Shown one piece after another: positions 17,164-26,335 of a stretch of DNA of 32,297 nt. The position numbers and the translations under genes were made by a program. The notes beneath the pieces are model-generated. The model did not search any database. It was not told the origin of the DNA and saw only the letters and a list, made by a program, of their open reading frames with translations. The stretch spans positions 1-32,297 of the forward strand of contig CALVYB010000008.1 in assembly GCA_944371955.1 (NCBI GenBank), given 5' to 3'. How positions within the stretch are numbered: position 1 is the first letter of the stretch; every line of letters starts with the position of its first letter. Source of the stretch: an uncultured Bacilli bacterium. GTDB taxonomy: Bacteria > Bacillota_I > Bacilli_A > RF39 > UBA660.

Positions 17164-18392
17164 TTTTCTTCACCTCGTAATGCCTTACCAACAATTATAC
17201 CTGACATAAAACTAAAACCTAAATTATATCCTCCGCAATCACCATCAACATCTAACACTTCACCAACAAAATATAAATGGGATACTTTTTTAGATTCCAA
17301 AACAGAATTAACTTCACTAAGTGGTACCCCGCCACTGCAAACTTGAGAAAAACTGAAATCTTTCGTACCAGTTGCAGAAAGAGAAAACTTTAAAATCATA
17401 TTAATAAGAATATTCTTTTCATCATCAGTCAACTGATTCCAGGTTCCTTTAAATGACAACCCACACCTTTTCAAAATAACTAATAATAACTTATATGGAA
17501 GAACTCCTTCTAAAAATTCTATTAAAGAACTATCACCTAGTACTTGTCCTCTCAAAGAAAACCAAGAATCAATTTCCTCTTTATTTTTACCATCTAAAAA
17601 CGGTAAAAAATTAAGTAATAATTGACATTTCTTATTTTCATGAATACCCTTTGAAATATATCGACTTAAATTAAAAACACAAATGCCACTAACCCCATAA
17701 TCAGTTAATTGAATCTCGCCAAATTCCCTTTTTATAAATTTTCCATCTTGAAACAAAGAAACACTACAAAAAGAACGTACACCTGCCCAATCTTTCAAAA
17801 AATTTCCTTCAGTAATAACTTGTACTAATGCTGGATATATAGGAATGATATTGTGTCCAAACTTTTCAGCAAACAAATATCCATCTCCTGTTGAACCAGT
17901 TTTAGGACTTGCTTTAGAACCTGTCGCAATTACTATGTCATCAAAATATTCGCAACCATCTTTCATAACCACGACAAACTTTTCATCTTCTTTAAAAATA
18001 TCTACGACGGTGGTATCAAAAGAAAAATGAACTCCAACTTTTTTAGCATAACTTTCTAATAAGTCCCTAACACTACTAGCCTGATTAGAATAAGGATAAT
18101 AATACCCATCCCTAATATGAGGAACAATACCTAACTTATCAAAAAACTTCAAAACTTCTTCTTGGACTTCTAATGTAATAATATTAGATAATAATTCAGA
18201 ATTACTACTATGATAATGTTCCAGGCTTTGATTACTATTCCAATAATTGCAACGCCCATTCCCTGTTGCTAAAAGCTTTTTACCAAGCTTTGGATTTTTA
18301 TCAAATAAAACGACTTGAACATCATCATTAACTGCCTGAATGGCACACATAACACCAGCAGGGCCAGCTCCAATAATCGCTACTTTTCTCAC
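17160..18392 (-). CDS. HI0933/YhiN-family FAD-dependent oxidoreductase
   Basis: A 410-residue flavoprotein of the HI0933 (BaiN/YhiN-like) family. It starts directly with the dinucleotide-binding IIGAGPAGVMCA, then KLGKKLLATGNGRCNYWN, a signature of this family. The motif ATGSKASPKTGSTGDGY and the C-terminal CSGGVPLSEVN and GEVLDVDGDCGGYNLGFSFMSG segments complete it. Related proteins are annotated as aminoacetone oxidases or bile-acid reductases, but their real substrates are mostly unknown. It is the first gene of a two-flavoprotein operon, with a TATAAT box at 18413-18418 just downstream of the argS terminator. Confidence 0.88.
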   Translation of the reverse strand: MRKVAIIGAGPAGVMCAIQAVNDDVQVVLFDKNPKLGKKLLATGNGRCNYWNSNQSLEHYHSSNSELLSNIITLEVQEEVLKFFDKLGIVPHIRDGYYYPYSNQASSVRDLLESYAKKVGVHFSFDTTVVDIFKEDEKFVVVMKDGCEYFDDIVIATGSKASPKTGSTGDGYLFAEKFGHNIIPIYPALVQVITEGNFLKDWAGVRSFCSVSLFQDGKFIKREFGEIQLTDYGVSGICVFNLSRYISKGIHENKKCQLLLNFLPFLDGKNKEEIDSWFSLRGQVLGDSSLIEFLEGVLPYKLLLVILKRCGLSFKGTWNQLTDDEKNILINMILKFSLSATGTKDFSFSQVCSGGVPLSEVNSVLESKKVSHLYFVGEVLDVDGDCGGYNLGFSFMSGIIVGKALRGEEK

Positions 18393-18412
18393 TAAGTACC
18401 ACCTCTTACTAC

Positions 18413-18418
18413 ATTATA
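18413..18418 (-). promoter_or_regulatory. -10 box of the flavoprotein operon
   Basis: TATAAT on the minus strand, 20 bases ahead of the start codon, immediately following the argS terminator. The -35 is poor. Confidence 0.5.
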
Positions 18419-18420
18419 AC

Positions 18421-18451
18421 ATAAGAAAAAGATTGAATAAATCAATCTTTT
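18421..18451 (-). terminator. Intrinsic terminator of argS
   Basis: A perfect 10-bp stem (18427-18436 with 18442-18451), 5-base loop, then TTTTC-type tail on the minus strand, directly after the stop codon. Confidence 0.8.
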
Positions 18452-20128
18452 CTACATATGCTCAATAGTATCAATTCCTAATATTCTAAGACCAGTTTCA
18501 AGTACTACCTTAATAGCACATATAAGTCTTATTCTAGAAGCTTTCAAAACCAAATCATCCTCACGTAAAATATTAATTTGTTCATAAAATTTAGAAAACT
18601 GTTGTGTTAAGTTAAATAAATACTTTGTTAAATGTGCAGGTTCATAAGATTGTAATAATTCTTGAATAACCTCCGGAAATCTATATAGATCGTGTACGAT
18701 CTTATATTCAATCGGTTCAACTAGTTTAATAATATTAGAAGAAACATCTCCAACATTCTTAAGTATAGAATTAATTCTAACAATACTATATAAAATATAA
18801 ATACCAGATTCCCCAGTAAAACTAGTAGACTTTTCTAAGTTAAAATTAACAATCTTATTTTTAGAAACATTTAACATAGTAAACTTAATACTAGCATTAC
18901 ATAATTTCTGTAAATCCTCTGGACTAATTTTTTCACCTCTAGAAGATAAATTTTCTTCTAGCTTTTCTTTAACCGCCTTCATAAACTCAGTAACTAAAAC
19001 GACAGTACCACCAGAAGTACTCATTTTGCCACCATCTAATAATACATATGAATAACTAACCAATTTAGGTGACTCATATCCTAAAATATCCAAAACAGCA
19101 CTAATCTGTTGCATATAAACAGCTTGATCTTCACCCAATACAATAAAATTATGTTCTGGATTCCTTTTTATTTTATAAATGGTATATAAAATATCTTTCA
19201 TTGGATATAAAGTGGTTTTATTAGATCTAGTCAATACTAAAACCGGCTCTTTAGTAGGAATATCATAACCAGTTAAATCAACATAATATCTTCCTAACTC
19301 ATCCTCTTTTAATCTATCTTTTTCTTTTAATTGAGTTAAAACAAAATCAATCTCACTTCTATCATAAACATAATCAGATTCATGAGTAAAAATATCAAAA
19401 TGAATATTTAATTCTCCAAAAATCTTTAGTTGTCCGCGAACACATTTATCAGTAATATCTTTAAATTTTTGTATCATTTCTTTATCTCCAGATTCTACTT
19501 TTTCTAAATAAAGAAATGCTTTTTCATCAATAGAACTATCTTCTTTTGCATCTTTACTAATTTTTACATAAACATCTAAAATAGAAGAAAAACTATCATC
19601 GCTAAGACCATAAGACTCAATGCCTATAATAAGTAAAGCAATTTTTTTACCTAAATCATTAATATAATAATGACGATCTACAGAATATCCTGAAAACTGA
19701 TATAAGTTAGATAAAAAATCTCCAATTAAGCTATTTCTGCATCTACCAATATGAGGTTCCGCATTAGGATTAATAGAAGTATGTTCTACTAAAAGAAAAT
19801 CGCCTTTTCCTTCATTAGAAGAACCATACTGACTTTTATTTTCTTCAATCATTGGAATAACATAATTAGCTAACACTTCATAATTAATATAAAAATTAAT
19901 ATAAGGTCCCATAAGCATAATTTGTCTAAAATAGTTTTTATCATCCACAAAGTGTTCTTGAACGTATTTTGCAACATCCATAGGAGTTTTTAACTCCTCT
20001 GTTCTATAATTAGCACATTGAATACTGTAATTTCCCATATTCTCTCTAGGCGGTATTTCTACAACCACATCTTTTTCTAATTGTAAAATTTCTTTAACTT
20101 TTTCTTTAATATAATTTTTAATATCCAT
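18452..20128 (-). CDS. argS: Arginine--tRNA ligase
   Basis: A class I aminoacyl-tRNA synthetase of 558 residues, the normal length. An N-terminal Add-1 tRNA-binding domain is followed by the HIGH-type motif in NPNAEPHIGRCRNS and the KMSKS-type loop DGGKMSTSGG. A C-terminal DALR anticodon-binding domain ends the protein. It charges tRNA-Arg. AGGAGAG lies about ten bases before ATG 20128; the upstream GTG at 20137 would overlap that site. Expression is controlled by the adjacent T-box leader, whose specifier region contains Arg codons. Confidence 0.97.
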   Translation of the reverse strand: MDIKNYIKEKVKEILQLEKDVVVEIPPRENMGNYSIQCANYRTEELKTPMDVAKYVQEHFVDDKNYFRQIMLMGPYINFYINYEVLANYVIPMIEENKSQYGSSNEGKGDFLLVEHTSINPNAEPHIGRCRNSLIGDFLSNLYQFSGYSVDRHYYINDLGKKIALLIIGIESYGLSDDSFSSILDVYVKISKDAKEDSSIDEKAFLYLEKVESGDKEMIQKFKDITDKCVRGQLKIFGELNIHFDIFTHESDYVYDRSEIDFVLTQLKEKDRLKEDELGRYYVDLTGYDIPTKEPVLVLTRSNKTTLYPMKDILYTIYKIKRNPEHNFIVLGEDQAVYMQQISAVLDILGYESPKLVSYSYVLLDGGKMSTSGGTVVLVTEFMKAVKEKLEENLSSRGEKISPEDLQKLCNASIKFTMLNVSKNKIVNFNLEKSTSFTGESGIYILYSIVRINSILKNVGDVSSNIIKLVEPIEYKIVHDLYRFPEVIQELLQSYEPAHLTKYLFNLTQQFSKFYEQINILREDDLVLKASRIRLICAIKVVLETGLRILGIDTIEHM

Positions 20129-20143
20129 AATAATCACTCTCCT

Positions 20144-20340
20144 AAAAAATAAAAAAGTCCACGAATAAGGACGATTTCTCGCGGTACCACCTTATTTCAT
20201 AGACTTTCTATGCACTTAACATTATAACGCTTTTTTGCGATTTAAACTCCAAGACGCGCTTCATTTATCATTACTATTACCTTTCACCAACCGGTAACAT
20301 CACTAAAATAAGAGGATAAATTACTTTTTCTTTTCACAGT
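20144..20340 (-). promoter_or_regulatory. T-box leader (tRNA-Arg-sensing riboswitch) of argS
   Basis: The minus strand carries the conserved T-box AAGGTGGTACCGCG at 20180-20193. The downstream terminator arms (20190-20205 with 20156-20170) and a long T-rich tract (20144-20155) compete with it. A stem I with the GGTTGGTGAAAGG distal part lies at about 20285-20265. The specifier region GAAGCGCGTCTTGGAG (20262-20247) holds CGC and CGT, both Arg codons, in agreement with the downstream gene. Uncharged tRNA-Arg would stabilise the antiterminator and turn argS on. The promoter must lie inside or near the 3' end of the GH25 gene. Confidence 0.92.
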
Positions 20341-20387
20341 TTAACAATAATAATTTTATAAACTTTAATAACTAACAACTAATACTT

Positions 20388-22154
20388 TTATCTTACTAAT
20401 CGTTTTCCGTGCCCTGTTTTACTTTTTAACTTACCAGCTACAATAGCTAAACCTGCTAAACTTACAACACCTACAATACCAATACCAGCTTCTCGAACAG
20501 GAGGACGTGGGCAACCAAAATCATGAACACCTAATAGCCCACCACTATCACCAAAATTATCAAATTTAGGGTTTGAATAATCTATTCCAGAAAAATTAAT
20601 ATCTAGATGTCCCTTTCCGTTTCCAGCTCCAGAATTAACTGCACTATCTGTAGACTGAACCATAGAAATAGCTGGATTCTCTTCTAGAAGAGAAGATGGT
20701 CTAACCTCTTCTAGCGGAATATCCTCTTTTCCTGAAGTATATTGTTCCCCCCCTGCAATCCATAATTCAAAATGATCTTCCAAAGGGTAATTAACCAATG
20801 CCTGTAAATTCTTAAGGCCATACTGATTAGAATAAAGACCAGGAATATAACCAGCTTGACTTACTTTTTCCACCCATAAGTTTAACATGGCACTAACATA
20901 TTCAGCATTAAATCTTTCATCCCAAGTAGCACCACTAGGTGTTTCAATATCTAAATAGACTGGATACACTACTTTCTTATTTTGTAATGCCTGAAGAACT
21001 GTATCAATTTGTTCTTTTTGTTTAGCAATAAAATCCTCCATAGAAGTAGTATTAGTCATATCATATGCATTATAACAATATACGCCAGCCGGAATATCAT
21101 AGAACTCTGCTTGAATCATATTATTTTCAAAGCAAGAATCTATATGCGTTCCTTCTGCACATTTAAAAATTAAGAACTCAAAATTTTCTGCCATCTTCTC
21201 CCAATTAATATTGTCACCTTGTGCATAAGATAAGTCAGCGCCGCGTAACGGAGGATCCGCTACTGCAAAAGTTTTTGGAACATCATCACATAATGCACTA
21301 GGAATACGGATTTCTCTCCCAACAGTCAAATCTTTCTCATTAATACCATTAAAACTCAAAATATCATCAGCACTTAAACCGTACTGAAAAGCTATATCTA
21401 AAAGTTCTTCACCCTCAGTGACTGTATGCACTTTATCATACTGAAAACCATCAACAGTATTATTGCCGTTTTGATTAATAACATTCTCTAAATCTATAGA
21501 AGATCGAATATTGCCATCTAAATCTTCCAAAATTGTATAAGAACCATCATATTGAACTTCTTCTGCATCTTGAACAACAAACGCATCATAAGAATCAATT
21601 CCAGTATATTTCTTAAAACGGCATAAATTACTATCTGTACCATAAACACCAACATATATTCCGTTGTCACTACATTTTTGTAAAAAAGCAGTAGCATATT
21701 CCGTCATAGCGGCAGTATTCAAACTAGTGTCTTTCATCAAAGCATCCACATTCAAATATACAGGATAAGAAATACTATAATCAGAAACAAGCCCTTTTAC
21801 ATATTCAACATCTTCATAAACAGTGGCTAAACTAGACGAATCAAGAGTAATAACTATTCCACAACCAATACCATTCTTTTCACAATATTTTAGCTTTGTA
21901 TCCTGCAAAAGAACACCATCATGCCAATGATTACCAACATCTAAAACTACGAACTCATCTTTCCCAGGAGCTAAAAAGGATAACGGAATAAAATCACTAT
22001 GCCCCTCTGAAGTTTTAGAATTATTTTCTTCTTTTTCGCTGCCAAAATGATGAACTGCTCCCACAGTTCCCCCAACCAAAACAGTTCCTAAAAGCAAAGC
22101 AGCTGTTGCTCTCCTTAAGTTAGGAATTCTTATCTTTCCTCTTGATTTTCTCAT
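20388..22154 (-). CDS. Membrane-anchored two-domain GH25 muramidase with LysM
   Basis: A 588-residue envelope protein. A basic N-terminus and one hydrophobic helix (about 15-35) precede a GH25-like domain (about 68-200), a LysM repeat (about 243-286), a second GH25 domain (about 303-523) and a C-terminal hydrophobic helix (556-574) with a basic tail. The second GH25 domain keeps the catalytic acids: Asp307 in RGADLSY and Asp402/Glu404 in YPVYLDIE. In the first domain the matching segment reads YPVYLNVD (Asn135, Asp137), so the catalytic acids are changed and it is probably a non-enzymatic binding domain. Likely cleaves peptidoglycan at the cell surface while anchored at both ends. It has its own strong promoter. 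Confidence 0.85.
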   Translation of the reverse strand: MRKSRGKIRIPNLRRATAALLLGTVLVGGTVGAVHHFGSEKEENNSKTSEGHSDFIPLSFLAPGKDEFVVLDVGNHWHDGVLLQDTKLKYCEKNGIGCGIVITLDSSSLATVYEDVEYVKGLVSDYSISYPVYLNVDALMKDTSLNTAAMTEYATAFLQKCSDNGIYVGVYGTDSNLCRFKKYTGIDSYDAFVVQDAEEVQYDGSYTILEDLDGNIRSSIDLENVINQNGNNTVDGFQYDKVHTVTEGEELLDIAFQYGLSADDILSFNGINEKDLTVGREIRIPSALCDDVPKTFAVADPPLRGADLSYAQGDNINWEKMAENFEFLIFKCAEGTHIDSCFENNMIQAEFYDIPAGVYCYNAYDMTNTTSMEDFIAKQKEQIDTVLQALQNKKVVYPVYLDIETPSGATWDERFNAEYVSAMLNLWVEKVSQAGYIPGLYSNQYGLKNLQALVNYPLEDHFELWIAGGEQYTSGKEDIPLEEVRPSSLLEENPAISMVQSTDSAVNSGAGNGKGHLDINFSGIDYSNPKFDNFGDSGGLLGVHDFGCPRPPVREAGIGIVGVVSLAGLAIVAGKLKSKTGHGKRLVR

Positions 22155-22183
22155 ATAAAATTCCCCCTTAACTATACGTGCAG

Positions 22184-22212
22184 ATTATATCATAAAAAAG
22201 AAAAATTGTCAA
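22184..22212 (-). promoter_or_regulatory. Consensus sigma-A-type promoter of the GH25 gene
   Basis: Perfect TTGACA (22207-22212) and TATAAT (22184-22189) with a 17-base spacer, minus strand. This is the strongest promoter match in the window. The -35 lies in a small palindrome (TGTCAA-A-TTGACA, 22207-22219). Confidence 0.88.
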
Positions 22213-22219
22213 ATTGACA

Positions 22220-22268
22220 TTTTGCAACAAAAAAACTTGCAACAAAAAAACTTGCCAAAAGCAAGTTT
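22220..22268 (-). terminator. Terminator of ymfH with duplicated tail
   Basis: Minus strand: AAACTTGC pairs with GCAAGTTT around TTTTG, followed by a T-run. The 15-base 3' arm plus T-run plus TT (GCAAGTTTTTTTGTT) is then repeated once directly after itself, giving a second T-run. Confidence 0.8.
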
Positions 22269-23547
22269 ATAATACTTCATCTTGAACATTCATAATAACA
22301 ACACTCATATTATCAAAATCAATTTTAGAAACAATTCTTTCCAATGTTTGCATATTCATATTACGTATCATATCAATCTTATTAGGAACTACTTTATGAT
22401 AACGAATCATATCATCATAAATATTATTAACAGTAGAATCAATATAATCTGCCATTTTCACTTCATTAGCTACCCATACCTTTTTCATCCTATTAAACAT
22501 ATTTTCATCTAATTCATGTTTAGACAACTCTTCTTTTATTGCTTTTACTAAACTTTCCGGATGATTAGTAGAAGATAAAATCAAAAAAGTCTTATATTGT
22601 TCTATATTATCCCAATCACTATAAAAATTATTTAAAAGTTTCTCACTTCGTGCTCGTTCTCTAAACAAAGAAGAAGAACCAAAAAGCATGGTGGAAAACA
22701 TATTTAAATACAAATCCAACTCTAAGTCATCATATTCTCCTAAATCAGAAATAGCAATCTTTAAACCGACTGCAATTTTAGGTACCTGAATATTGCCAAC
22801 AAAACTTTCTTCTTTCTTTCGAACAGTTTTTTTCTCTTTAATAGGAGTTATTTGTGCTTTTTCTAAATTTTCTTTATTATCTAATTCTTGATGAATAATA
22901 CTCATAGCCTCATCCATTGGAAATTTTCCAACCACAAGTATAAACATATTATTAGGACTGTAGAAATTGTTATAACACAAATACAAATCCTCTTTTGTTA
23001 TTTTATAAATTTCTTCAACTGTTCCTCCTATATCTACTCTTCTAGGATGTTCATGATAAATATTTTCTCGTAATCTAGTTTCTAACTGAACATCAGGTAA
23101 ATCTGCATACATTTTTAACTCTTCAGCAATAATTCCCTTTTCTTTTTCTACATTTTCATCTGTATAAAAAGGAGCATTTACATATCGAAGTAAATATCTT
23201 AAATTATCTTCAAAATTTTTAGTTCCATAGCAAATATACTGCGTATTATCATAAGAAGTAGAAGCATTCGCACCTGTACCACTTTTAGAAAAATAGGCAA
23301 AAGGATCCTCACCAGATTCTTGCTCAAACATTTTATGTTCTAGAAAATGTGCAATACCATCAGGAACTTTATGACTCTTTTTTTCAGAAGCAGGAGTAAA
23401 ACTAGTAATTTCACTTCCAAAACGAGTAGCGTAACTAATAAAATAATTAGATTTCTTTTCAAAAGGAACAAAAATGATATCTAAACCATTAGAAAGCGTT
23501 TCTGTATAAGCAACTAAATCTAGTCCTTTTAAATTAATTTTCTTCAT
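22267..23547 (-). CDS. ymfH: M16-family zinc protease, EF-P modification-associated YmfH-like
   Basis: About 426 residues. It carries the inverted zinc motif HFLEH with the third ligand in KGIIAEELKMY, so the protease half appears active. The family (YmfH next to YmfF) is linked by work in B. subtilis to the 5-aminopentanol modification of elongation factor P, although its precise role is not settled. ATG 23547 has AAGGTGAT just upstream; the GTG three codons earlier lies within that site. The gene overlaps the end of ymfF by 14 bases, so the two are coupled. EF-P with a Lys32 target is encoded about 5 kb away in this same window. Confidence 0.88.
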   Translation of the reverse strand: MKKINLKGLDLVAYTETLSNGLDIIFVPFEKKSNYFISYATRFGSEITSFTPASEKKSHKVPDGIAHFLEHKMFEQESGEDPFAYFSKSGTGANASTSYDNTQYICYGTKNFEDNLRYLLRYVNAPFYTDENVEKEKGIIAEELKMYADLPDVQLETRLRENIYHEHPRRVDIGGTVEEIYKITKEDLYLCYNNFYSPNNMFILVVGKFPMDEAMSIIHQELDNKENLEKAQITPIKEKKTVRKKEESFVGNIQVPKIAVGLKIAISDLGEYDDLELDLYLNMFSTMLFGSSSLFRERARSEKLLNNFYSDWDNIEQYKTFLILSSTNHPESLVKAIKEELSKHELDENMFNRMKKVWVANEVKMADYIDSTVNNIYDDMIRYHKVVPNKIDMIRNMNMQTLERIVSKIDFDNMSVVIMNVQDEVL

Positions 23548-24805
23548 GACTATCACCTTCTAATAAAAATACTGTATCCATCTTAATCTTTTTAGCAACC
23601 TTAATAATATCTGCTTTACTAACTCCCATAATTTTATGACGTTTCTCCTCTAAATCATCAGTACCAAGTAACTCCATCATATAATAATTGTCTAAAATCC
23701 TATTTGGGTTATCCATAACTTCATCTAAGGCTGTACAAAAATATTCTTTTGCAACTTTAATTTCATCATCACTAAAATTCCCTTTACGCATACTTTGCAA
23801 TTGCTTGTCAATAAGTTCCAATGTCTTAGAATAATTTTCTTTATCTATACCTGCTCGTATCAAAACCAAAAGATCTAATTTATTGGGAACAGAATTAATT
23901 ACATAACATAAAGAATTCTTTTCTCTAACTTCTTTAAATAACTTAGAATCTCCACTACCACCCAAAATAATATTATATAAAGTAAGAACATAATTGCGTT
24001 CATAAGAAGAAAGTTTATAACATCTACACCCAATAGCTAATTTAGATTGAGAGGTATCAATTTTTTCTTTTTCAAACATTCTTTTTACTCTAGGTCTAAC
24101 ATCATCAAGCAAATAAGGAATTTTTTGTCTCTTTACAGTCTTAATTGGAATAAACTGTCTAATCATTTCAGTCATTTCCTTAAAATCAATATCTCCAATC
24201 ACAAAAACATCAACCATATCACTATGTATCATTTTTTGATAATACTGATATAATGTTTCTGGTGTAACCTTATCTAAATCTTCTAAATACCCAACCATTC
24301 TATAAGACGACACCCTAGTTTTGTCCATCACTTCAAACAAACGTAACAAACTATAACTTGCTCCATCTTCCTTTAAAGAAGAAAGGTTACTGCGCATAGT
24401 ACTTTTAACAATCTCTAATTTTTCAGAAGAAAACTTTTGATTACAAACATCAGGATGAAAAACAATTTCATTTAAAAACTGTAAAGCCGACTTAAAATTC
24501 CCCTCTTCTGTATACTTATCATGTAAAACAGTTAAATAAACATCTAAATTATTATAATTACCAAGACGAGAATTATGAGTTTCGATATCAGCTGCATATA
24601 ACTCCTGAGCTGCAATAGTTAACTCTCTTTTACTAGGATATTTACCACTAGACTGTAAAAACATATCGCATAAAACATTACGTAAAGTAATTTTATCTTT
24701 TACCACCGGACTACGAAAAGCAATACGCACAGTAATCGTCTTAAATTGATTTGTCTTAATCAAATGTAAATTATAAGAACCTAAATCCTTTTTTATGTAT
24801 TCCAT
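23534..24805 (-). CDS. ymfF: M16-family inactive homologue, EF-P modification-associated YmfF-like
   Basis: A protein of 423 residues with the same fold as the neighbouring M16 protease but without HxxEH: the equivalent region reads LCDMFLQSSGKYPS. It has no zinc site and is expected to be the non-catalytic partner subunit, as in other two-gene M16 pairs. C-terminal motifs (GGSGDSKLFKEVREKNSLCY) match the M16 substrate-binding R/Y region. It belongs to an operon with deoD upstream (19-base gap) and ymfH downstream (overlap). Confidence 0.85.
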   Translation of the reverse strand: MEYIKKDLGSYNLHLIKTNQFKTITVRIAFRSPVVKDKITLRNVLCDMFLQSSGKYPSKRELTIAAQELYAADIETHNSRLGNYNNLDVYLTVLHDKYTEEGNFKSALQFLNEIVFHPDVCNQKFSSEKLEIVKSTMRSNLSSLKEDGASYSLLRLFEVMDKTRVSSYRMVGYLEDLDKVTPETLYQYYQKMIHSDMVDVFVIGDIDFKEMTEMIRQFIPIKTVKRQKIPYLLDDVRPRVKRMFEKEKIDTSQSKLAIGCRCYKLSSYERNYVLTLYNIILGGSGDSKLFKEVREKNSLCYVINSVPNKLDLLVLIRAGIDKENYSKTLELIDKQLQSMRKGNFSDDEIKVAKEYFCTALDEVMDNPNRILDNYYMMELLGTDDLEEKRHKIMGVSKADIIKVAKKIKMDTVFLLEGDSHEEN

Positions 24806-24824
24806 AGTTCACCCCATTTCAACA

Positions 24825-25541
24825 TTATAATATAACAGCATCAAGTGCCAATTGTATCATTTGATCTAAAGACTTTTCTCTTTCTTCACTAGAAAGACTT
24901 CTCTTATCATATAAAGAATCGACAACAGTCATTAAACAGCTTGCTTCTCTTCCCAATTTTCTTGCCATATAAAATAAACCAAACGCTTCCATTTCCACTG
25001 ATAAATAATCATCGCCCGGAAAATTAGCTCTAAATACATCTTTATTATCGGCATATAAATCAAATACATCACTAGTAATAGTCTTTCCAATTTTAATTGG
25101 AATATGTGTATTATCAGCAACTTTTTCAATATTTTGATTTAATATATGACTAGCTTCAACAAAATTAATATCTTGATTATCTAACAATTGATCAAAATAA
25201 CTTTTGCAATAACTACCAGTAGATAAAACCACATCCAATATTTTAATATCAGGATGAAAAGACCCGCTTGTACCAATGCGAATAATTTTTTTAACATTAT
25301 AAAATTTATAAAGTTCATAAGAATAAATTCCAATACTTGGTACTCCCATACCAGATGCAAAAACAGTTACTCTATTCCCTTTATAACACCCAGTATATCC
25401 ATACATATTTCTAACAGTATTAACTAACTTAGCATTCTCCAAAAAATTTTCTGCAATATATTTAGCTCGAAGAGGATCTCCGGGCATTAAAACTACTTCT
25501 GCAATATCTTCTAATTTACTTTCTATATGTGGTGTTGCCAT
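24825..25541 (-). CDS. deoD: Purine-nucleoside phosphorylase DeoD-type
   Basis: A hexameric-type PNP of 238 residues, the usual length. It begins MATPHIESK and has VLMPGDPLRAKYIAE (phosphate-binding Gly-Asp-Pro region with Arg), FASGMGVPSIGIYSYEL, IIRIGTSGSF and YLSVEMEAFGLFYMA, the ME motif for ribose binding. It cleaves purine nucleosides to base and ribose-1-phosphate in salvage. The start is ATG 25541 with AGAAGG upstream; the longer frame is not supported. A TATAAT box at 25567-25572 lies between this gene and the lipoprotein gene. Confidence 0.95.
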   Translation of the reverse strand: MATPHIESKLEDIAEVVLMPGDPLRAKYIAENFLENAKLVNTVRNMYGYTGCYKGNRVTVFASGMGVPSIGIYSYELYKFYNVKKIIRIGTSGSFHPDIKILDVVLSTGSYCKSYFDQLLDNQDINFVEASHILNQNIEKVADNTHIPIKIGKTITSDVFDLYADNKDVFRANFPGDDYLSVEMEAFGLFYMARKLGREASCLMTVVDSLYDKRSLSSEEREKSLDQMIQLALDAVIL

Positions 25542-25566
25542 AACATACCTTCTTTCTACATTATTT

Positions 25567-25595
25567 ATTATACCAAGAATACATAAAATTGAAAA
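25567..25595 (-). promoter_or_regulatory. Promoter of the deoD-ymfF-ymfH operon
   Basis: TATAAT (25567-25572), 17-base spacer and a weak TTTTCA -35 (25590-25595) on the minus strand, just past the lipoprotein terminator. Confidence 0.55.
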
Positions 25596-25624
25596 CAAAA
25601 GAAGTAAGATTATTTCTTACTTCT
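25595..25624 (-). terminator. Terminator with the lipoprotein stop codon in its loop
   Basis: A perfect 10-bp stem pairs 25600-25609 with 25615-25624. The 5-base loop contains the stop codon (25610-25612), and a short T-run follows on the minus strand. Confidence 0.8.
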
Positions 25625-26263
25625 AAACTCTTCATACCACGACTTGACACGACCTTTAACACTGTCATAAGCATCATGTACATCACCAAAGATTTGATTT
25701 TTAATATTACCAAGTGCTTCATAATTTTCATCACCTAAATACCCTCGTATTTTATCAAGAACAGATAAATACATATCACCAACAAATTCACTAGCAATCG
25801 AATATTTATCAGAAAGTTCATCTCTCCATCCAGGAATCACTTGATCAACCATATCACCTAAAGCCTCCAAATTATTCATAGTAATCCTTTTACCCTCTTC
25901 AGTTAATTCATCAAAAGTAACCCCCGAAATTACACCATTATAAAAAATAAAATCAATACCAGTAATAAAAATATCTTTCGCCTTACGTTTTACTTGATCA
26001 AGTTTATTCATTTGTATCATCCCTTCAACATCTATCAAATCCGTATAAAAATAATCAAAGTTTTCTTCCGGTAAAACTGTTTCTACTGGAATAATATCAT
26101 CATTTACTTCTGCTTCAGAATCTATAACTTCTTCACTCCCACTAGGAACATTACTATTAGAAGTATCTTCCTTTTTACTAGAACTACAACTACTAAGAGA
26201 AAATACAATTCCCATACTAAGTAAAATAGCTAAAAATCTTTTATTAATTTTAATCTTATACAT
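25610..26263 (-). CDS. Putative lipoprotein of unknown function
   Basis: A 217-residue protein with a clear type II signal peptide: basic MYKIKINKR, a hydrophobic stretch and the lipobox LSSC, giving lipidation at Cys26. A Ser/Glu/Asp-rich, poorly structured linker follows (about 27-65). The C-terminal domain of about 140 residues is helical with amphipathic character (DLIDVEGMIQMNKLDQVKRKAKDIF) and no domain I recognise. It is expected on the outer face of the membrane. It sits between ftsK and deoD with its own terminator. Function unknown. Confidence 0.8.
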   Translation of the reverse strand: MYKIKINKRFLAILLSMGIVFSLSSCSSSKKEDTSNSNVPSGSEEVIDSEAEVNDDIIPVETVLPEENFDYFYTDLIDVEGMIQMNKLDQVKRKAKDIFITGIDFIFYNGVISGVTFDELTEEGKRITMNNLEALGDMVDQVIPGWRDELSDKYSIASEFVGDMYLSVLDKIRGYLGDENYEALGNIKNQIFGDVHDAYDSVKGRVKSWYEEFRSKK

Positions 26264-26279
26264 AAATTACCTCACAAAA

Positions 26280-26335
26280 ATATTATAATACAAAAGAACA
26301 AAAAGAAAAGACTATTCTGCCTCTTCTTCACCACT
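26280..26335 (-). terminator. Possible weak terminator of the ftsK gene
   Basis: On the minus strand the last codons (AAGAAGAG) can pair with CTTTTCTT, with the TAG stop codon in the loop, followed by TTTGTT. The stem includes a G-U pair and is weaker than the others. Confidence 0.35.

Noticed and set aside
22207-22219. Palindrome TGTCAA-A-TTGACA as an operator for the GH25 gene
   Set aside because: It is short and consists mostly of the -35 hexamer; chance is enough to explain it.
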